DNA from: Gracilaria gracilis
Taxonomy: Eukaryota > Rhodophyta > Florideophyceae > Gracilariales > Gracilariaceae
DNA: 64,000 nucleotides
Reading direction: 5' to 3'
Assembly: GCA_030374805.1 (NCBI GenBank)
Contig: JARGSG010000218.1
Coordinates: 620,001-684,000, forward strand
The notes beneath the pieces were generated by a model, which had not been told where the DNA came from, did not search any database, and worked only from the letters and a program-made list of their open reading frames with translations. How positions within the stretch are numbered: position 1 is the stretch's first letter; each line of letters starts with the position of its first letter. Positions 33,287-44,579 of this stretch are shown here, in pieces. The position numbers were made by a program, and so were the translations under genes.

Positions 33287-36200
33287 ACGCTCGATTCATA
33301 CCCGATGCGGTCTTGCGGAACATTCGGCCTGCCCCGACTATCAGCCCACTGGTGGACGCTAACGAGCGCCCACTGCACCTTAGAGGAATGTTAACCACTG
33401 TGGTACAACTTGGAACCCTGAAGGTGAAGCTCAATTTCTCTGTGGTTGATCGTCTGGCGACAGACTATATCCTCGGGACCAACTTTATTGACAGACATGT
33501 CAAGGCAATTTTGCCAGGGTCCCGAACGGTCGCTCTCCGTCAAGGTGGTGGTATTGCCATACTAGGTAATACGCAAACCAAAAATGGTTGGCGTCAGAAG
33601 CCGAGGTCCAATATACCCACCGAAACGGTCTCAAACAAGATACGGCTCACCAAATTGGTTTCAATTCCGGCTATGACCCAGATGGTAGTGAATGTCTCAT
33701 GCGCCGTACCAGGATTGATAATGCTACAGAACCATCCTAGGTTGGCAGAAAGACATCTCGCCTTGATGGCAAACGGGATCAATGACAACATCCCTAATCA
33801 AACCTTCAAGGTGTACTTGAGTAACTTCAGCAATCATACTGTTAAGTTACCCAAGAATACCACTATTGGGATTGCATTACCAGCACCACAAGGGGTTTTC
33901 ACGGTCTCACCTACTAAGATGGGCGAGGTCGCCACCTCTAAGGAAGGGGGAGGAGTAGATGCGCCATATCCGGCATATGCGCCCCCGTTATCGACAAATA
34001 CCAAAATGGAACTGGACCCAGTGAGGGATTGGAGAGAGGAAGTCCAGATCGGTGCGGAGAATCAGGCTCTCCGAAACCGAATCCTCAGTCTCTTAGAAGA
34101 ATTTCAACCCATGTGGTCGGGCCGGTTAGGCCAAATAGAAGCTACAGAGCACCGTATTGATATGGTGCCCGGCTGGAAACCCATTTACCAGCAGCCTTAC
34201 CGAGCAGGTCCGAAAGCCCGTGAGGTTGAGCTCAATGAGGTCGAGCGAATGCTCCGTGAAGGTGTCATAGAACCAGCAAATGCGGACTGTGCCAGCCCTG
34301 TGGTTTTGGTCACGAAGAAGAATGATACCCGTATGCGGTTCTGTGTAAACTACAGAAAACTGAATAGTATGACCATCAGGGATTCGTGCCCAATACCTAG
34401 AATGGACGAGTGTATAGATTCGTTGCGCAACGCTAAGATCTTTACTACGCTCGATGCCAATTGTGATTATTGGCAGGTACCTGTCAGGGAAGAAGACAAG
34501 GACAAAACTACGTTTACTTGCCACGCTGGGTTATTCCGCTTTACGCGTATGCCATTTGGGTTGCGGAATGCCCCGGCTACCTTTCAGAGGGCGTTAGAAA
34601 TAATCCTTTCGAAGGTGAAGTGGAGAACCGTTCTGGTATACATCGATGATGTAATCATATATTCCAGAACGGTAGAGGAACATTCCCACCATGTTAGGGA
34701 AGTTGTGAACTTTTTGAGGGAATCGGGAGTAACGTTGAAGCTCCGCAAGTGCGAATTCTTCACCAAAGATGTAGAATACCTTGGTCATATCATCAGCCCT
34801 GGAAGGTTAGAAGTGACGCCGCGGAATATCCGGGCCGTTCAGGAGGCGAAGCCACCCACGTCCCAAACGGAAATCCGATCCTTTATAGGTTTGTGCAATG
34901 TGTACCGCCGGTTTATCAAGGGATTTGCCAAGATAGCGGCTCCCCTAAACAGGAAGCTGCTGAAAGGCCAATCTACAAGGTTTGAATGTCTTACCAATGA
35001 GGAGATGGATGCATTTGAGGCGCTGAAACATGCGCTCTTGACACCTCCCATCTTGGCATTACCCAAAGCTGGTTTACGATACACGTTGCATACCGACGCC
35101 TCGGACGCCCAAATTGGTTGTTGTCTTATGCAGGAGCAAGAAAATGGCGACAAACTACCTATAGGGTACTGGAGCCGTGCTCTGCACGCAGCAGAAAAGA
35201 ACTACACAACAACCGAAAAGGAATGCCTGGCAGTGGTCTGAAGCATGTTGATGCTCCGTCCCTACCTATATGGTGAAAGATTTACGCTTAGAACTGACCA
35301 TGAAGCCCTACGGTGGATACTGGATCTTGCCGACGCATCAGGCAGACTTGCCCAATGGCGGTTACGAGTTTCAGAGTTCGAGTACGACGTACAGTACCGT
35401 CCAGGTAGAAAGCACAACGCTGCTGAAGCGATGTCTCGCGTTACCACAGATGGTCTGGATACCGAACCGGTAGAAGATGATATCCCTTGTTTTATCACCT
35501 CTACGGACCCTAGTGGTGATACTGATACCTTAGAGGGTCACTGGAATCTACCCGAAGAGGATACATGGTTCAATGAAGCCACCGCTCGGGCGATACTCGC
35601 CCTTGAGGAAACCAACGTCATGCCTATTACCCGCGAGGAATTTCTGAGAGAACAGGCAAACTATGTTTACTGTCGCTCTCTCATGGACCAAGTTGGTATG
35701 AAGGACTCAAACTTCGATGTCGACCGAAATGGTTTCCTTGTAAGGCGGGCTCCAATTGATGGATCCATTCAAAAGGTAGTGCCCAAGGTGCTGCGCCCCA
35801 GGATGCTGTACCTTTCGCACTACCCGGGGCTATCCGGACACCCTGGAGGTACGAGAATGTACTACAACTTGAGGCAAGGGTATTATTGGCCCCATATGGC
35901 TCATGATATCTATACCTTTGTGGGTCAGTGCGAATCATGCGTACGAACCCGTGGAGGTCTCCGCAAGCACAGGAAATACTTGAAACTATTTCCAGCTGCG
36001 GGTCCTCTCGAATTCGTAGCAATAGACCTTCTAGGGCCATTGCCGAAAACCACAAGGGGATATCAGTACATCATAGTAATCACCGACAGGTTTTCGAAGC
36101 TCACCAGAGCCATACCTTTGAAGGACACGAAGTCTACGACCCTCGCGGTAGCGTTCTTGAACAACTGGATTTACCCGTATGGTGCGCCACTATATCTACT

Positions 36201-37311
36201 TACCGACAATGGTTCGAACTGGGCTTCGAAGTTCTTTGAAGCGGTTTGTAACCTCTTGGGTGTTAAGCACTACTTCACCACTGCCTATCATCCACAAACG
36301 AATGGGCAAGTGAAGCGCTTTAACCAAACACTGGTATCTAGGTTACGCCACTATACAGAAGAACACCAAACTGGTTGGGACGAGCTCGTGCAGCTCTTGA
36401 CATATGCATATAAGCTTCAGGTTCATCGAGCGACGCAGACTACGCCGTTCGACCTGATACTGTCAAGACACCCACCAGGTATTGTTGTTGAAGGAGACCC
36501 ACTAGGACAAGAAGCCGCCGGGTGGCTCAAACCGTCACAGGTTAAACGGAATACCATTTTGAGGTTGAGGCGTGCTCTCAAACATGCTGAGAGCCAGCTC
36601 ACAGCATCCCAAAAGCGGTACAAGGAGGACTACGACTGAAAGGTAACCCAAGTGGTAACGCCTACGCCGGGGCAATATGTACTTATTGACCATCCTCCGA
36701 AAGGAGCTAAACCACGACCGGGTGATGAAGCCGATGATGAAGCTATTGATAGAGATATCAATTCTCAGCTTCTTCCGAAATCATCGGGACCTTTCGAGGT
36801 AGTTCGATCAACCGACCACACGGTAACGGTGAACCAAGATGATGTAGAGAATACGATCTCTATTGACCAAATCACGGTTGCACCCCAAACGGTTCAAACC
36901 AGGAAGGAACGCGGAGAATCCGCGCGAGACCCCCAAGCGGTTGCCCTGAGAACTCGGCCCAGAGAGGACGAGATACCCATCGAGGTTAATGATGACGCAC
37001 AGGGTGATGACCCAGACTACGTACCACCCGCGGGGATTACAGTGGCTCCTTCAGAGGAAATATCGACCCCTAGTGGTACCAACGCTCATCTAAACCAAAG
37101 TGGTGATGGGATACCGTCTCAGGTCTCTGATGAGTTCCCAGTGGAACGCCTTGTAGGTCACCGCCGTACCCCAGATGGTCTGAAGTACACCGTACGTTGG
37201 TATGGCTGGGGCGCCGATGGTGACACCGCCGAGCCGCCCTCAGCCATACCACAACACTTCCGGGTGTGCTACTGGAACCGCAAGGGAAAGGACATGCCGA
37301 ATGATGGGTAA
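33211..37311 (+). pseudogene. pol: Gypsy copy 2 protease-RT-RNase H-integrase-chromodomain
   Basis: The retropepsin motif CVLDTGAGPNVLN is at about 33246-33285, with ILGTNFI further on. The RT has TTLDANCDYWQVP and YIDD; FCVNYRKLN carries Asn where copy 1 has the usual Asp. The RNase H first motif is LHTDASDAQ. A TGA at 35239-35241 replaces the Trp of copy 1 (CLAVVW). A TGA at 36637-36639 replaces an Arg. In the integrase the catalytic Glu codon is AAG (Lys) at 36313-36315 (GQVKRFNQT). The C-terminal chromodomain-like segment (VERLVGHRR...YTVRWYGWG) is intact. Defective in at least three independent ways. Confidence 0.9.
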
Positions 37312-38312
37312 ACCTTAGAGGTGATGCAATCCGCTAAGGAAGGGGGAAAAGCATTGTAATTACGAGTACCAGAGTGGGTTCGAACGCTTCCCAGGAAGGT
37401 ACATCCAGAAGGAAGCATTCCGCGAGGGTACGTCCAAGGAGCGGTAGCGCTAAAGATGGACGCACCGTTGTACGCGCGCCGTTTCACACGCGCCATGCAC
37501 GCGCGCGGCACACGCGCGAACCCGAACGGTGGGAACATTTCAAAAAATTGTACCTTTTTCTTTGACGAGGTATACGGGCGCTGCTCATGGCGCGCCATGC
37601 GGAGTAACCGATTCGGTTTACACTATTGTGTGTAGGGAGCGAGCAACGGCATGGTCAAAAAATCTACGTATTTTGACCGTGCCGCGCTCCCGAATCGGCC
37701 ATTCCCAGCCTCTGAAACCGCTTGGTTCTCGAGATACAGACCAAAAGGGGTTTCTGCGTTTTCACTACCATATGGAAGGGTAATTTTCCGGTCAAATATT
37801 TTGATTCGCCTTGCAAGTAACCTCTGGGGTGAAACACCGCATGTGCGCACATTCATGGTGAGAGGCCATGCAGAACCATCTCGGTACATTGCTGGCCACT
37901 GCCTGCAAGCGCGTGGCACAACATCTGACCTCATGGGAAGTCGAAACCGCTCGCTGCGCCGCACGAAGGCGCATCGGAGTACCAACGTGGTGAACCATAC
38001 TACCAGCACCAAAATGGCTCAGGATGGAGCTAACTTACCTCCTGGAACTTACCTACAAGGAATTAACCTTCACCCATCGTGGTACGCTGGTCTAAGGAGG
38101 GGGCAGGAGAGTTCTAAAACCCAATTGGAGATGCGCAGAGCTAAGGAAGGGGGGGAGCTGTTTTCGAGCTTCTTCCCTCGCTACGCACCGCACCTCAATG
38201 GCAATTGGAACCTAACATGGAAACGCATAACTTTTAACTTTACTTGAAGACTAACACCAATAGGGATGCAGGAGCAACGTGGCTCAAGCACAGACCCAAG
38301 TGGATACGACAA
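37312..38312. other. Spacer between pol and antisense ORF (copy 2)
   Basis: CGCGCG-rich stretch (37465-37525), then an ATG-started plus-strand frame (37651-38247, MVKKSTYFDRAALPNRPF) shared in its first 100 codons with 16371-16895 of copy 1. Coding status is uncertain because an overlapping minus-strand frame is equally open. Confidence 0.4.
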
Positions 38313-40726
38313 TCAACCTGATGGGTGAGTGGCAAAGTGAGGCCCCGAGGAGCCTCCAGCTGAGGATCCCCGACCCGGAGTGGTGTTCTGATGGGCTCCC
38401 GGCCAAGGCTGGAAGAGATGAGCCAGGCCTGGAGCCTGGAGCGGTGCGCTACCATGACACACGGGGGTACTAGTAGGCACGCTGACGCCTGGCATTACGT
38501 CGGGACCCATCGGAGGTGGCGCGCTCGCCTGCGCAACCGACGGAGGTACCGATGACCCGGTGTGGAGAGGAGCCTGCGGAGCGGCTAGAAGGCCGGGGTT
38601 CAGGCTAGCACCAAATAGGGGATCTTCCAAAGGGTTTGTAGGCGTCGGGCCCATGGTCGTCGCTAGGCCCGCCACCTGGTTGGTAGTCATCTGGTAGAGC
38701 TCGACCTGGAACCGGTTCCGGAACTCACCAATTTGGGAAAAGGATCGCATGTACTGTGCATTACGAGGCAGGATGCTTTCCAGAAGGGTAAGAGCTTCGA
38801 CCACAGAGGTAGGACCCGCCCGCTGGAAGTTCACCACGCAGGCTTGGCGTACCAGGGCCATTAAACCTGAAATGGCCTGGGAGTCTACCTGAGAGGGGAC
38901 AGGCGCCGCAGCCGCAGCCATGACACCCCCGAGGACAGCCCGCGGAGGCCCATGAACCCTTGTGGTACTAGGGAGAAGAGGAGTTCCACCAGTATGGGCA
39001 GGCGTGTTGCGTCCCTGCGGAGCGGGAGTAGGTGCTGAAGTGACCACAGGGGTAGCCGCTGGCGATTCCACCACGGTTGGGAATGGCTCGGGACTCCCTG
39101 GAGGTCCCTGATCGGTCGGTGCCCCGGGATAGCGCTGCTCCGCGTGGGATACAACCTTCCAGGACATCGGATCGAAAACCTCCCACCCTTGCTTGGCTCC
39201 CCACGGGAAACTCTCCACTTGGGTAAGCAACAACTCCAGCTGGTCAATGGAGTAGTCCGTACCTGCCACAATGGTTCCGAGTCCCAATAGTCGGATGTCG
39301 CGAATGACCCTCGGGGGAATGAAAAACATACGACCAGGAGGTTGCACACCGTCACGGTAAATCTCTGCTTCTCGAGAATGACAATCCCAGTCAATACCGT
39401 CACGGGCAGCCTGCAGAGCCAGGACGGCCACCAACACGCCCCATTCCGCGAGGGCAATCGACCAAATGAGGTAATACCGGTCGTGGTTACGGGTGATATA
39501 GCTCCCGAAGTAGGCCAACACCGGTGGAGTTGGGACGCTAAGCGACATCGGAACCTCGTAGGCATTCCACCAATTGGCTCGAGCTACATACCAAGAGGTT
39601 CTTCCCTTATTAGGTTGTGAGAAGTACTCCACATTATGGAACCCATGCATGACGCGGTTGAAGCTGGACCGGGTGCGAATGCGAGCCTCGGTGGCAGCAT
39701 CCAACCCCCACCTACGACGGTTAGCCCAATGGATGGTATTGTAAGGCCTATCGAGGCAAACCAAATGTGGAGAAGCCGGAAGGTAATGCTGTGGAAGGGA
39801 GTCGTACTGACAGATCTTCACAATCAGACGTCGGTAATAATGGAGCTCCGGTTCAATACGAACGTACGGCAGATCGCTGGGATGAAGCGGTGGAATGAAA
39901 TACCTCATTGGTGTGTGGCGCTAGCGACTCTCATAGCAGGCCAGCCGACCCTGAAAAGGTTGAAATTCTTGATCCCGACGGTGGAGCGTCTGCGTGACGG
40001 AGCGGAGACGCTCGCAATCCCAACGAAACAAACCCAAGTAGGTATCCAGAGTCGGACGTCGCAAGACGCCGGGAAGCGAGGTGTTCCCCGGCGCCACCGG
40101 CCAGTACCGGCGGTACAGCGTCGCTTGCGAAACCATTTTTGGATCGATCCCGAAGGTACCATGTTGGGAAACGTTCCAATCGGCCGTGGTGAACGCTTCC
40201 AAACCATAATAGGAAATCCCACGAGGAATCTCGGGCTCCGGGCCATACGGGTCCTGAATCCCCTCGTGAATCCCTTGAGGTTGATGCGGGAAAGATTGAA
40301 CCGGCTGGTTCCGGAAACCCGTTTGGATGCGCGTATGGTACAACGCAGTACCGCGCGAACCAGACTTGGTAATACCGCTTCCGCGACCGCCCGAAGGACC
40401 GCACCCGACATGGTGTGATGAGAACCGCGAGGGAGTGGTTGAGACGGCGAGCGTTCGACCGCAGGGGTGAACCGAATTGGCTTTTTATCCACAATGGGTG
40501 AATCACTGGAGCTGATGCTTAGAACCTCCACCCGTTTAGGGCTCCATGCTGGTTCAACAATTGAGGTATCGGCATTGGTCGCCGATGGCGCGCCGTCCCT
40601 TGGGGTTACCTCGTCCGGCTGCCCAACATGGGGAACCGACAAGCGCCGTTTACCGCTACGGGTGCGAGCCCGCACGCTGGTACCAGGGCTACCCATGTGG
40701 TTCAGGTAAGGATTGGGGGTCACCAT
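38313..40726 (-). pseudogene. Antisense ORF of the Gypsy family, copy 2 (unknown protein)
   Basis: Start ATG at 40726 (MVTPNPYLNHMGSP), homologous to 19361. A one-base deletion near 40406 (GGACCGCACC against GGACCGGCACC in copy 1) shifts the frame. The correct frame continues from there to a TAG at 39919-39921, where copy 1 has CAG. It then runs on in phase through the 531-codon open part to the stop at 38313. Allowing for the deletion the length is 2415 nt, 805 codons, the same as copy 1. Protein features are as in copy 1. The lesions differ between copies, so a longer intact ancestor is likely. No recognised domain. Confidence 0.7.
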
Positions 40727-41273
40727 AAACGGATTCAACCTTGTCGGTCAGACGAGAAGCCACAGCGGCGCGAACCAGCATAGACAAACCGTAAGGGGTA
40801 CGAAGGTAACCAGAAGGAAGAACGGTGGAACAACCTCGAAGGAGTCAGCGGCAGCGCCTCGAAGGGACGGAGACGGAACCTGAAGGGTACAGCGCGACAA
40901 GCCACAACAAAGGGGGCGCCAAAATCCTGCACGGTACAGCCCGCACAGGAGCGCAAAGCTGCGCCGTGTACCTCAATGGGTGTGACGGCGCGGAATGGGC
41001 GATCGAGGCCTTGAATCCGTTAAGGTGGATGCGAACGCGGGCTGGCAGTCGAACCTCGAAGGCGCACAACGGGCGCGCGTCGCGCCCGAAACCACGAATG
41101 GGGAAGGAAAAGCCGCTGTCGGTAGTGACCCAAATGGTGAACGGGCACGCTCCATATCGCAGAGCGAGCACGACGCACGGTGCGAAATGGCACGAAGGCT
41201 GCGCCGTTGACCAAGGGGTAAGACGATGCAACCGACTTGGTGAGAGGATCTAGGAGCCACCAGGGCGTGGCTC

Positions 41274-41290
41274 AGGGTAGGAAGAGGGTC
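41274..41290 (+). other. Polypurine tract before the 3' LTR
   Basis: AGGGTAGGAAGAGGGTC abuts the 3' LTR, the expected position of the plus-strand primer. Copy 1 has AGGGTAGGAAGGGGATC in the same place. Confidence 0.6.
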
Positions 41291-41798
41291 TGTAGTACAA
41301 TGAGATCTCAATGAGTTGGTGCCACGTGGGCCTACTTGTGCGTCTTGCTGGCTGCACGGCACCCAATTGGTATTTTGTATTTTATAATTTATAATTCCTA
41401 ATTTCTAATTTAGTTTAGCTTAACATTGCTGGCCCATGACAGTAAGTCATGGGCGCAGCTGATGACGTCATGCCCGCATGGGAGATCGGCGTCGGTGCAC
41501 CTTGTACATATTGTGGTGTACCTCGCCTTCCCCCTCGGGTATTGTAAAGTCAGGCACCACTAGGGCAGTAACTATACCATCTTGGTCACTTGCTACTCTA
41601 TTATTATTCAGGTTTTACCGCGTGTTGACGTCTACTACCGTACACCTACACGGTCTAGACTAGTTGCCCCGCCGTTTGCCCCTGCGGGTTTCAGGTGCCC
41701 TACTACCATATTGGTTGTGTGTTTTTCCCCATTAGGTTGAGCCCTCGCGCACTCCCTCTACCAGGCGGACCCCACACCTTATCGGTATTTGTACGACA
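41291..41798 (+). repeat. Gypsy copy 2, 3' LTR
   Basis: 508 bp. TGACGTCA at 41463-41470. Hairpin arms GCCCATGAC...GTCATGGGC are preserved. Followed directly by the target duplication CTTCA. Confidence 0.9.
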
Positions 41799-41803
41799 CT
41801 TCA

Positions 41804-42849
41804 TCATCTTGCGAATTTCCTTCAATGCTCAAGCCGGAAAGCAAACCAGTGTGAATCCAGCAGTTCCAGAAAACCTCGTTTCGAATGTCGTTCTCTCAAA
41901 TTACCTTCATTTTCCGCATTGCCGTCAGCTGATCAATTTTGTATATGTCCTTCAGTTCAATGTCCATCTGGTCTAGCGCCCTTTGATACAAGTATTTTCT
42001 ATATCTCTTCTTCAATGACGCAAACAAACCAGCATCCATTGGCTGGATCTTAGATGTAGTGTTTGGCGGAAGAAATAGAACTTCTACGTTTGCCAAGCTA
42101 GGAAGAACTTCCACACTCCCATGGACACTAGTATTATCCAGAAGAAGTAACACTTTCTTTGACGAAGAAATTAATCGTATATGGGCGGAGAAACGGGAAA
42201 TCCATTGCACAAATATTTGGCCTGTCATCCATGCTTTGCTATTCCAATAATAGTCAAACCCTAGTTCTTCCCCAGTTTTCTTCATTAAGCAGTGCGGCCT
42301 TCTTGATTTTCCTATAATCAGTAATGGAATAAGCTCGGTACCATCTGCACTAGCGCAGGCTAAAAAGACCATCCTCACCTTCTCTTTTTTCCGTCCGGGC
42401 ATTCGCTCGACTGCAATAGTTCTATCAGGAGCCATACGATGGAACAAATCAAATTGACTGGCATTGTAGCAGTCCTTCGGGTTGTCGGACAGTATTTTGG
42501 CTTTCAAACCCTCCATGTTTGCCGTAATGGCTTCATCATCAGCATCACCACTTTCGCCATACGATTTGAATGACCGTAACCCATGCCTCTGTTGAAAATT
42601 GTAAAGCCAGCCGTTGCTCAGGGAAAGGTTTATTTTTTGTTCGAGAGGCAGAACGGCATTCATTCTTTCCATTATACGTGCTCCATATTCGATAATCAAA
42701 GGACCATTTATCGCTTTGCGCTCAGAAAATTGTACCATAATCCAATCGAATATAGCTTTCTCAAACTCCGGAAAAGCTCCTTGTCGATTTATGCGCAAAC
42801 AGTTTCCTCTTATGGGCTTTTGCCGTTTATGGATAGTCAAGGTCGGTTC
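41804..42849 (-). pseudogene. pogo transposase, N-terminal and catalytic part
   Basis: Tigger/Jerky-type DDE transposase. Second helix-turn-helix (CENP-B-like) at about 42820-42600: GAFPEFEKAIFDWI and NGWLYNFQQRHGL. Catalytic region: CYNASQFDLFHRM (normally YNADETGLF, so the first Asp is replaced), LLLLDNTSVHG (second Asp present) and LPPNTTSKIQPMDAG (third Asp present). A TGA at 41896-41898 interrupts the frame in KVI*ENDIRN, after which the normal WNCWIHTGLL follows in the same frame up to the Gypsy insertion. Upstream there is no ATG before a TAG at 42850-42852, so the first HTH is also damaged or on a missing exon. Confidence 0.85.
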
Positions 42850-42852
42850 CTA

Positions 42853-43878
42853 TTGTGGAAACAATTCATGTACTACATGGGTGGAAAAATTCATAATGCA
42901 ATAATATGTAGCCTTGAAACAAGGGGGCACAGTATCATAAAACCTCTGTTTTATGTAACATTTGCTTTTTTCAGTTCTCCCACAGTATCTCTATATCCGT
43001 ATCCTAAGCAATCATTGCTGAAGCTGCCCAAAGCGGGATCTCGCTTGCGTAGATGGCCACCATATCCTAATATGCTGGATATCCATCTTACGCGGTACCC
43101 GTATACCAAGGGTCTACTGTAGTATCAGCTGTATTCTTATATAGAGTGATAGGCTTGCGTGAGAATGCTTTGCGTGTGCTACTCGCGCAAGCTTGTGCCT
43201 CTAGTGAGTCAATGCTCGTCGACTCAGCGGACAACTGGGTCGACCAGGGGCAGTATAAATGTCTCTCACCCTGTGAGAGACAACCCAGAGAAGATCGGGC
43301 ATCGATCTCGTGGGTGTGCCCTCTCGCCTCCCGCGCTGTCGCAGAGGTCTTTGCCGCTGAAGTTCCAACACTGGACAACACAAACCAAGAGCGACGGCGG
43401 TGAGAGGGCGGAGAACGGCGAGCACGAGGGGTTGTGAGCGGGCTTCAAGCCATGGCAGCTTTGTATCATACCGCACCGCAGAGATCTCGATGATCAGCCA
43501 CCTAGATACAACTCATATGTGGCAGTAAACATACCGTCATGATACAAATAGTATGAATTCCAGGCGCAAATGTGGTAGTCTTGCTCCCGTTCCTCGCTCC
43601 AATAAACTACCATCTTCGATTCTCCCACAAAAGACATTTTCTGTTTGTGTGGATGTGCTTCATCAACAACGTGGGCAGGGAGGAGAACTCGAGAGCGAGC
43701 GAGGGTATCTAGATGATCTGCGTGTTTATTATGAGAAACAGCATAGAGCCTTGGTAAAGATACAAGTGGCCCCTTCAGGCGGCAGATGTGTGCGCCTATT
43801 TAGTCGTAGACCCGCGCCCAGAAGTTGTACCACACCTGCCATCTTGTGAATGAGTTGACGCTTTTTCTCGAAACCGAA
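42853..43878. other. pogo right end and intergenic region
   Basis: The pogo right end runs to 43119. After it, TATAAA (43254-43259) is followed at once by a perfect inverted repeat GTCTCTCAC (43261-43269) / GTGAGAGAC (43273-43281). An ATG frame at 43553-43849 (98 codons) has no recognisable features. The stretch includes the promoter of the SnoaL-like gene. Confidence 0.4.
43261..43281. repeat. Perfect 9-bp inverted repeat after a TATA motif
   Basis: GTCTCTCAC, three bases, GTGAGAGAC, starting two bases after TATAAA. It would fold in the 5' end of any transcript from that TATA box or mark a symmetric binding site. Confidence 0.6.
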
Positions 43879-44334
43879 ATGTTGCACGTTGAGATGCTGG
43901 TGCTCGTCGTGGTGGCAACTGTGTGGAGTGGATCTCACGGAACATTCTGCACGGATGACAATCCGTTGCCGTTGTTGCTGGTGGAAGAGGATTTCGAAGC
44001 ATTCAATGAATGTGACGTCAAACTGCTTTTACGCATTGGCACCGATGACTCTCGGTTGTTTACACCGCGCGGTGGGGTGATCGAAGGAAAGCAGGCTGTT
44101 GAACAATGGATTACGGACGTTTGCAAACCTTTCCCGCAGGGGTTTCGTGGACTGAGGTTCAGCATTAATGACAGCATCATTGCTGGTAGTTCGATAATTG
44201 TTCGCTGGGTGGCAACGGCACCGTTCATTGACGATTATTACGGTTCCGACGCATATTTCACTCGTGGATACAAACTGTCTGCAGGCGTGTCCACTTTTGA
44301 TGCACTGGAATTGAACATTACGGCCTCAGTTTGA
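43879..44334 (+). CDS. Secreted SnoaL/NTF2-like protein
   Basis: 151 codons from the ATG at 43879. Residues 1-21 (MLHVEMLVLVVVATVWSGSHG) look like a cleavable signal peptide. The rest matches the SnoaL-like/NTF2-like fold pattern: an N-terminal helix with DFEAFNECD, then a loop SRLFTPRGGVIEGKQAVEQWI (the usual P-x-G...G-x-x-A-I block), then strands (SINDSIIAGSSIIVRWVATAPF, RGYKLSAGVSTF). This fold covers polyketide cyclases, isomerases and binding proteins, so the reaction cannot be told. The frame upstream is open through a TTG, but the hydrophobic N-terminus fits the ATG start. The Copia 2 element inserted 240 bp downstream. Confidence 0.65.
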   Translation: MLHVEMLVLVVVATVWSGSHGTFCTDDNPLPLLLVEEDFEAFNECDVKLLLRIGTDDSRLFTPRGGVIEGKQAVEQWITDVCKPFPQGFRGLRFSINDSIIAGSSIIVRWVATAPFIDDYYGSDAYFTRGYKLSAGVSTFDALELNITASV

Positions 44335-44579
44335 ATTGGGCAGAACAGTGTCTCAACATATTGGGAGCACCTGCAGAACAGGGTAGGCATTTGAGTCTGC
44401 TGAAGCCATTGGAGACGTGATTAAAGTTTACAACCAAGACAGATGTTTTTTTTTGCATTCGCACAATCTACACCTGAACACGATCGTGAACTCCTGTGAT
44501 CGAGAAGGAGGTCCCCGTTGGCGCTCTGGAGATCTGCCATTCCCGACACTTCCCGTTCCAATAATTCCTTCTTCGTTTC

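Larger units (their letters stand above)
30265..41798 (+). mobile_element. Complete Gypsy (chromodomain) retrotransposon copy 2, TSD CTTCA
   Basis: 11,534 bp between LTRs of 509 and 508 bp (TGTAGTAC...GTACGACA). CTTCA occurs directly before (30260-30264) and after (41799-41803), a 5-bp target duplication. Internal order: primer-binding site, gag, protease, RT, RNase H, integrase with chromodomain, spacer, antisense ORF, polypurine tract. The LTRs differ at about 30 positions by eye (around 6%), so the insertion is not recent. Several nonsense codons and a lost integrase catalytic residue make it defective. Confidence 0.95.
29748..43119 (-). mobile_element. pogo/Tigger DNA transposon, split by Gypsy copy 2
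   Basis: The left end reads CAGTAAACCCTTGATA, the right end (reverse strand) CAGTAGACCCTTGGTATA. Each is flanked by TA (29746-29747 and 43120-43121), the pogo target. Subtracting the 11,534-bp Gypsy and its 5-bp target duplication leaves 1833 bp, a normal pogo size. A subterminal 12-bp inverted repeat AGAAGGATGCGG / CCGCATCCTTCT lies at 29763-29800. The transposase gene is on the minus strand. Confidence 0.9.

Noticed and set aside
33211..37311. G-to-A hypermutation of Gypsy copy 2
   Set aside because: Several disabling changes are G to A, but neighbouring differences go in all directions and the ancestral state is unknown.
39905..39908. ATGA overlap between two minus-strand frames suggesting coupled translation of two antisense genes
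   Set aside because: Copy 1 shows that the real upstream frame continues through this point and that the 277-codon frame ending here is out of phase after a 1-bp deletion. The overlap is accidental.
43553..43849. 98-codon ATG-started ORF upstream of the SnoaL-like gene
   Set aside because: No features and no comparative support; could be chance.
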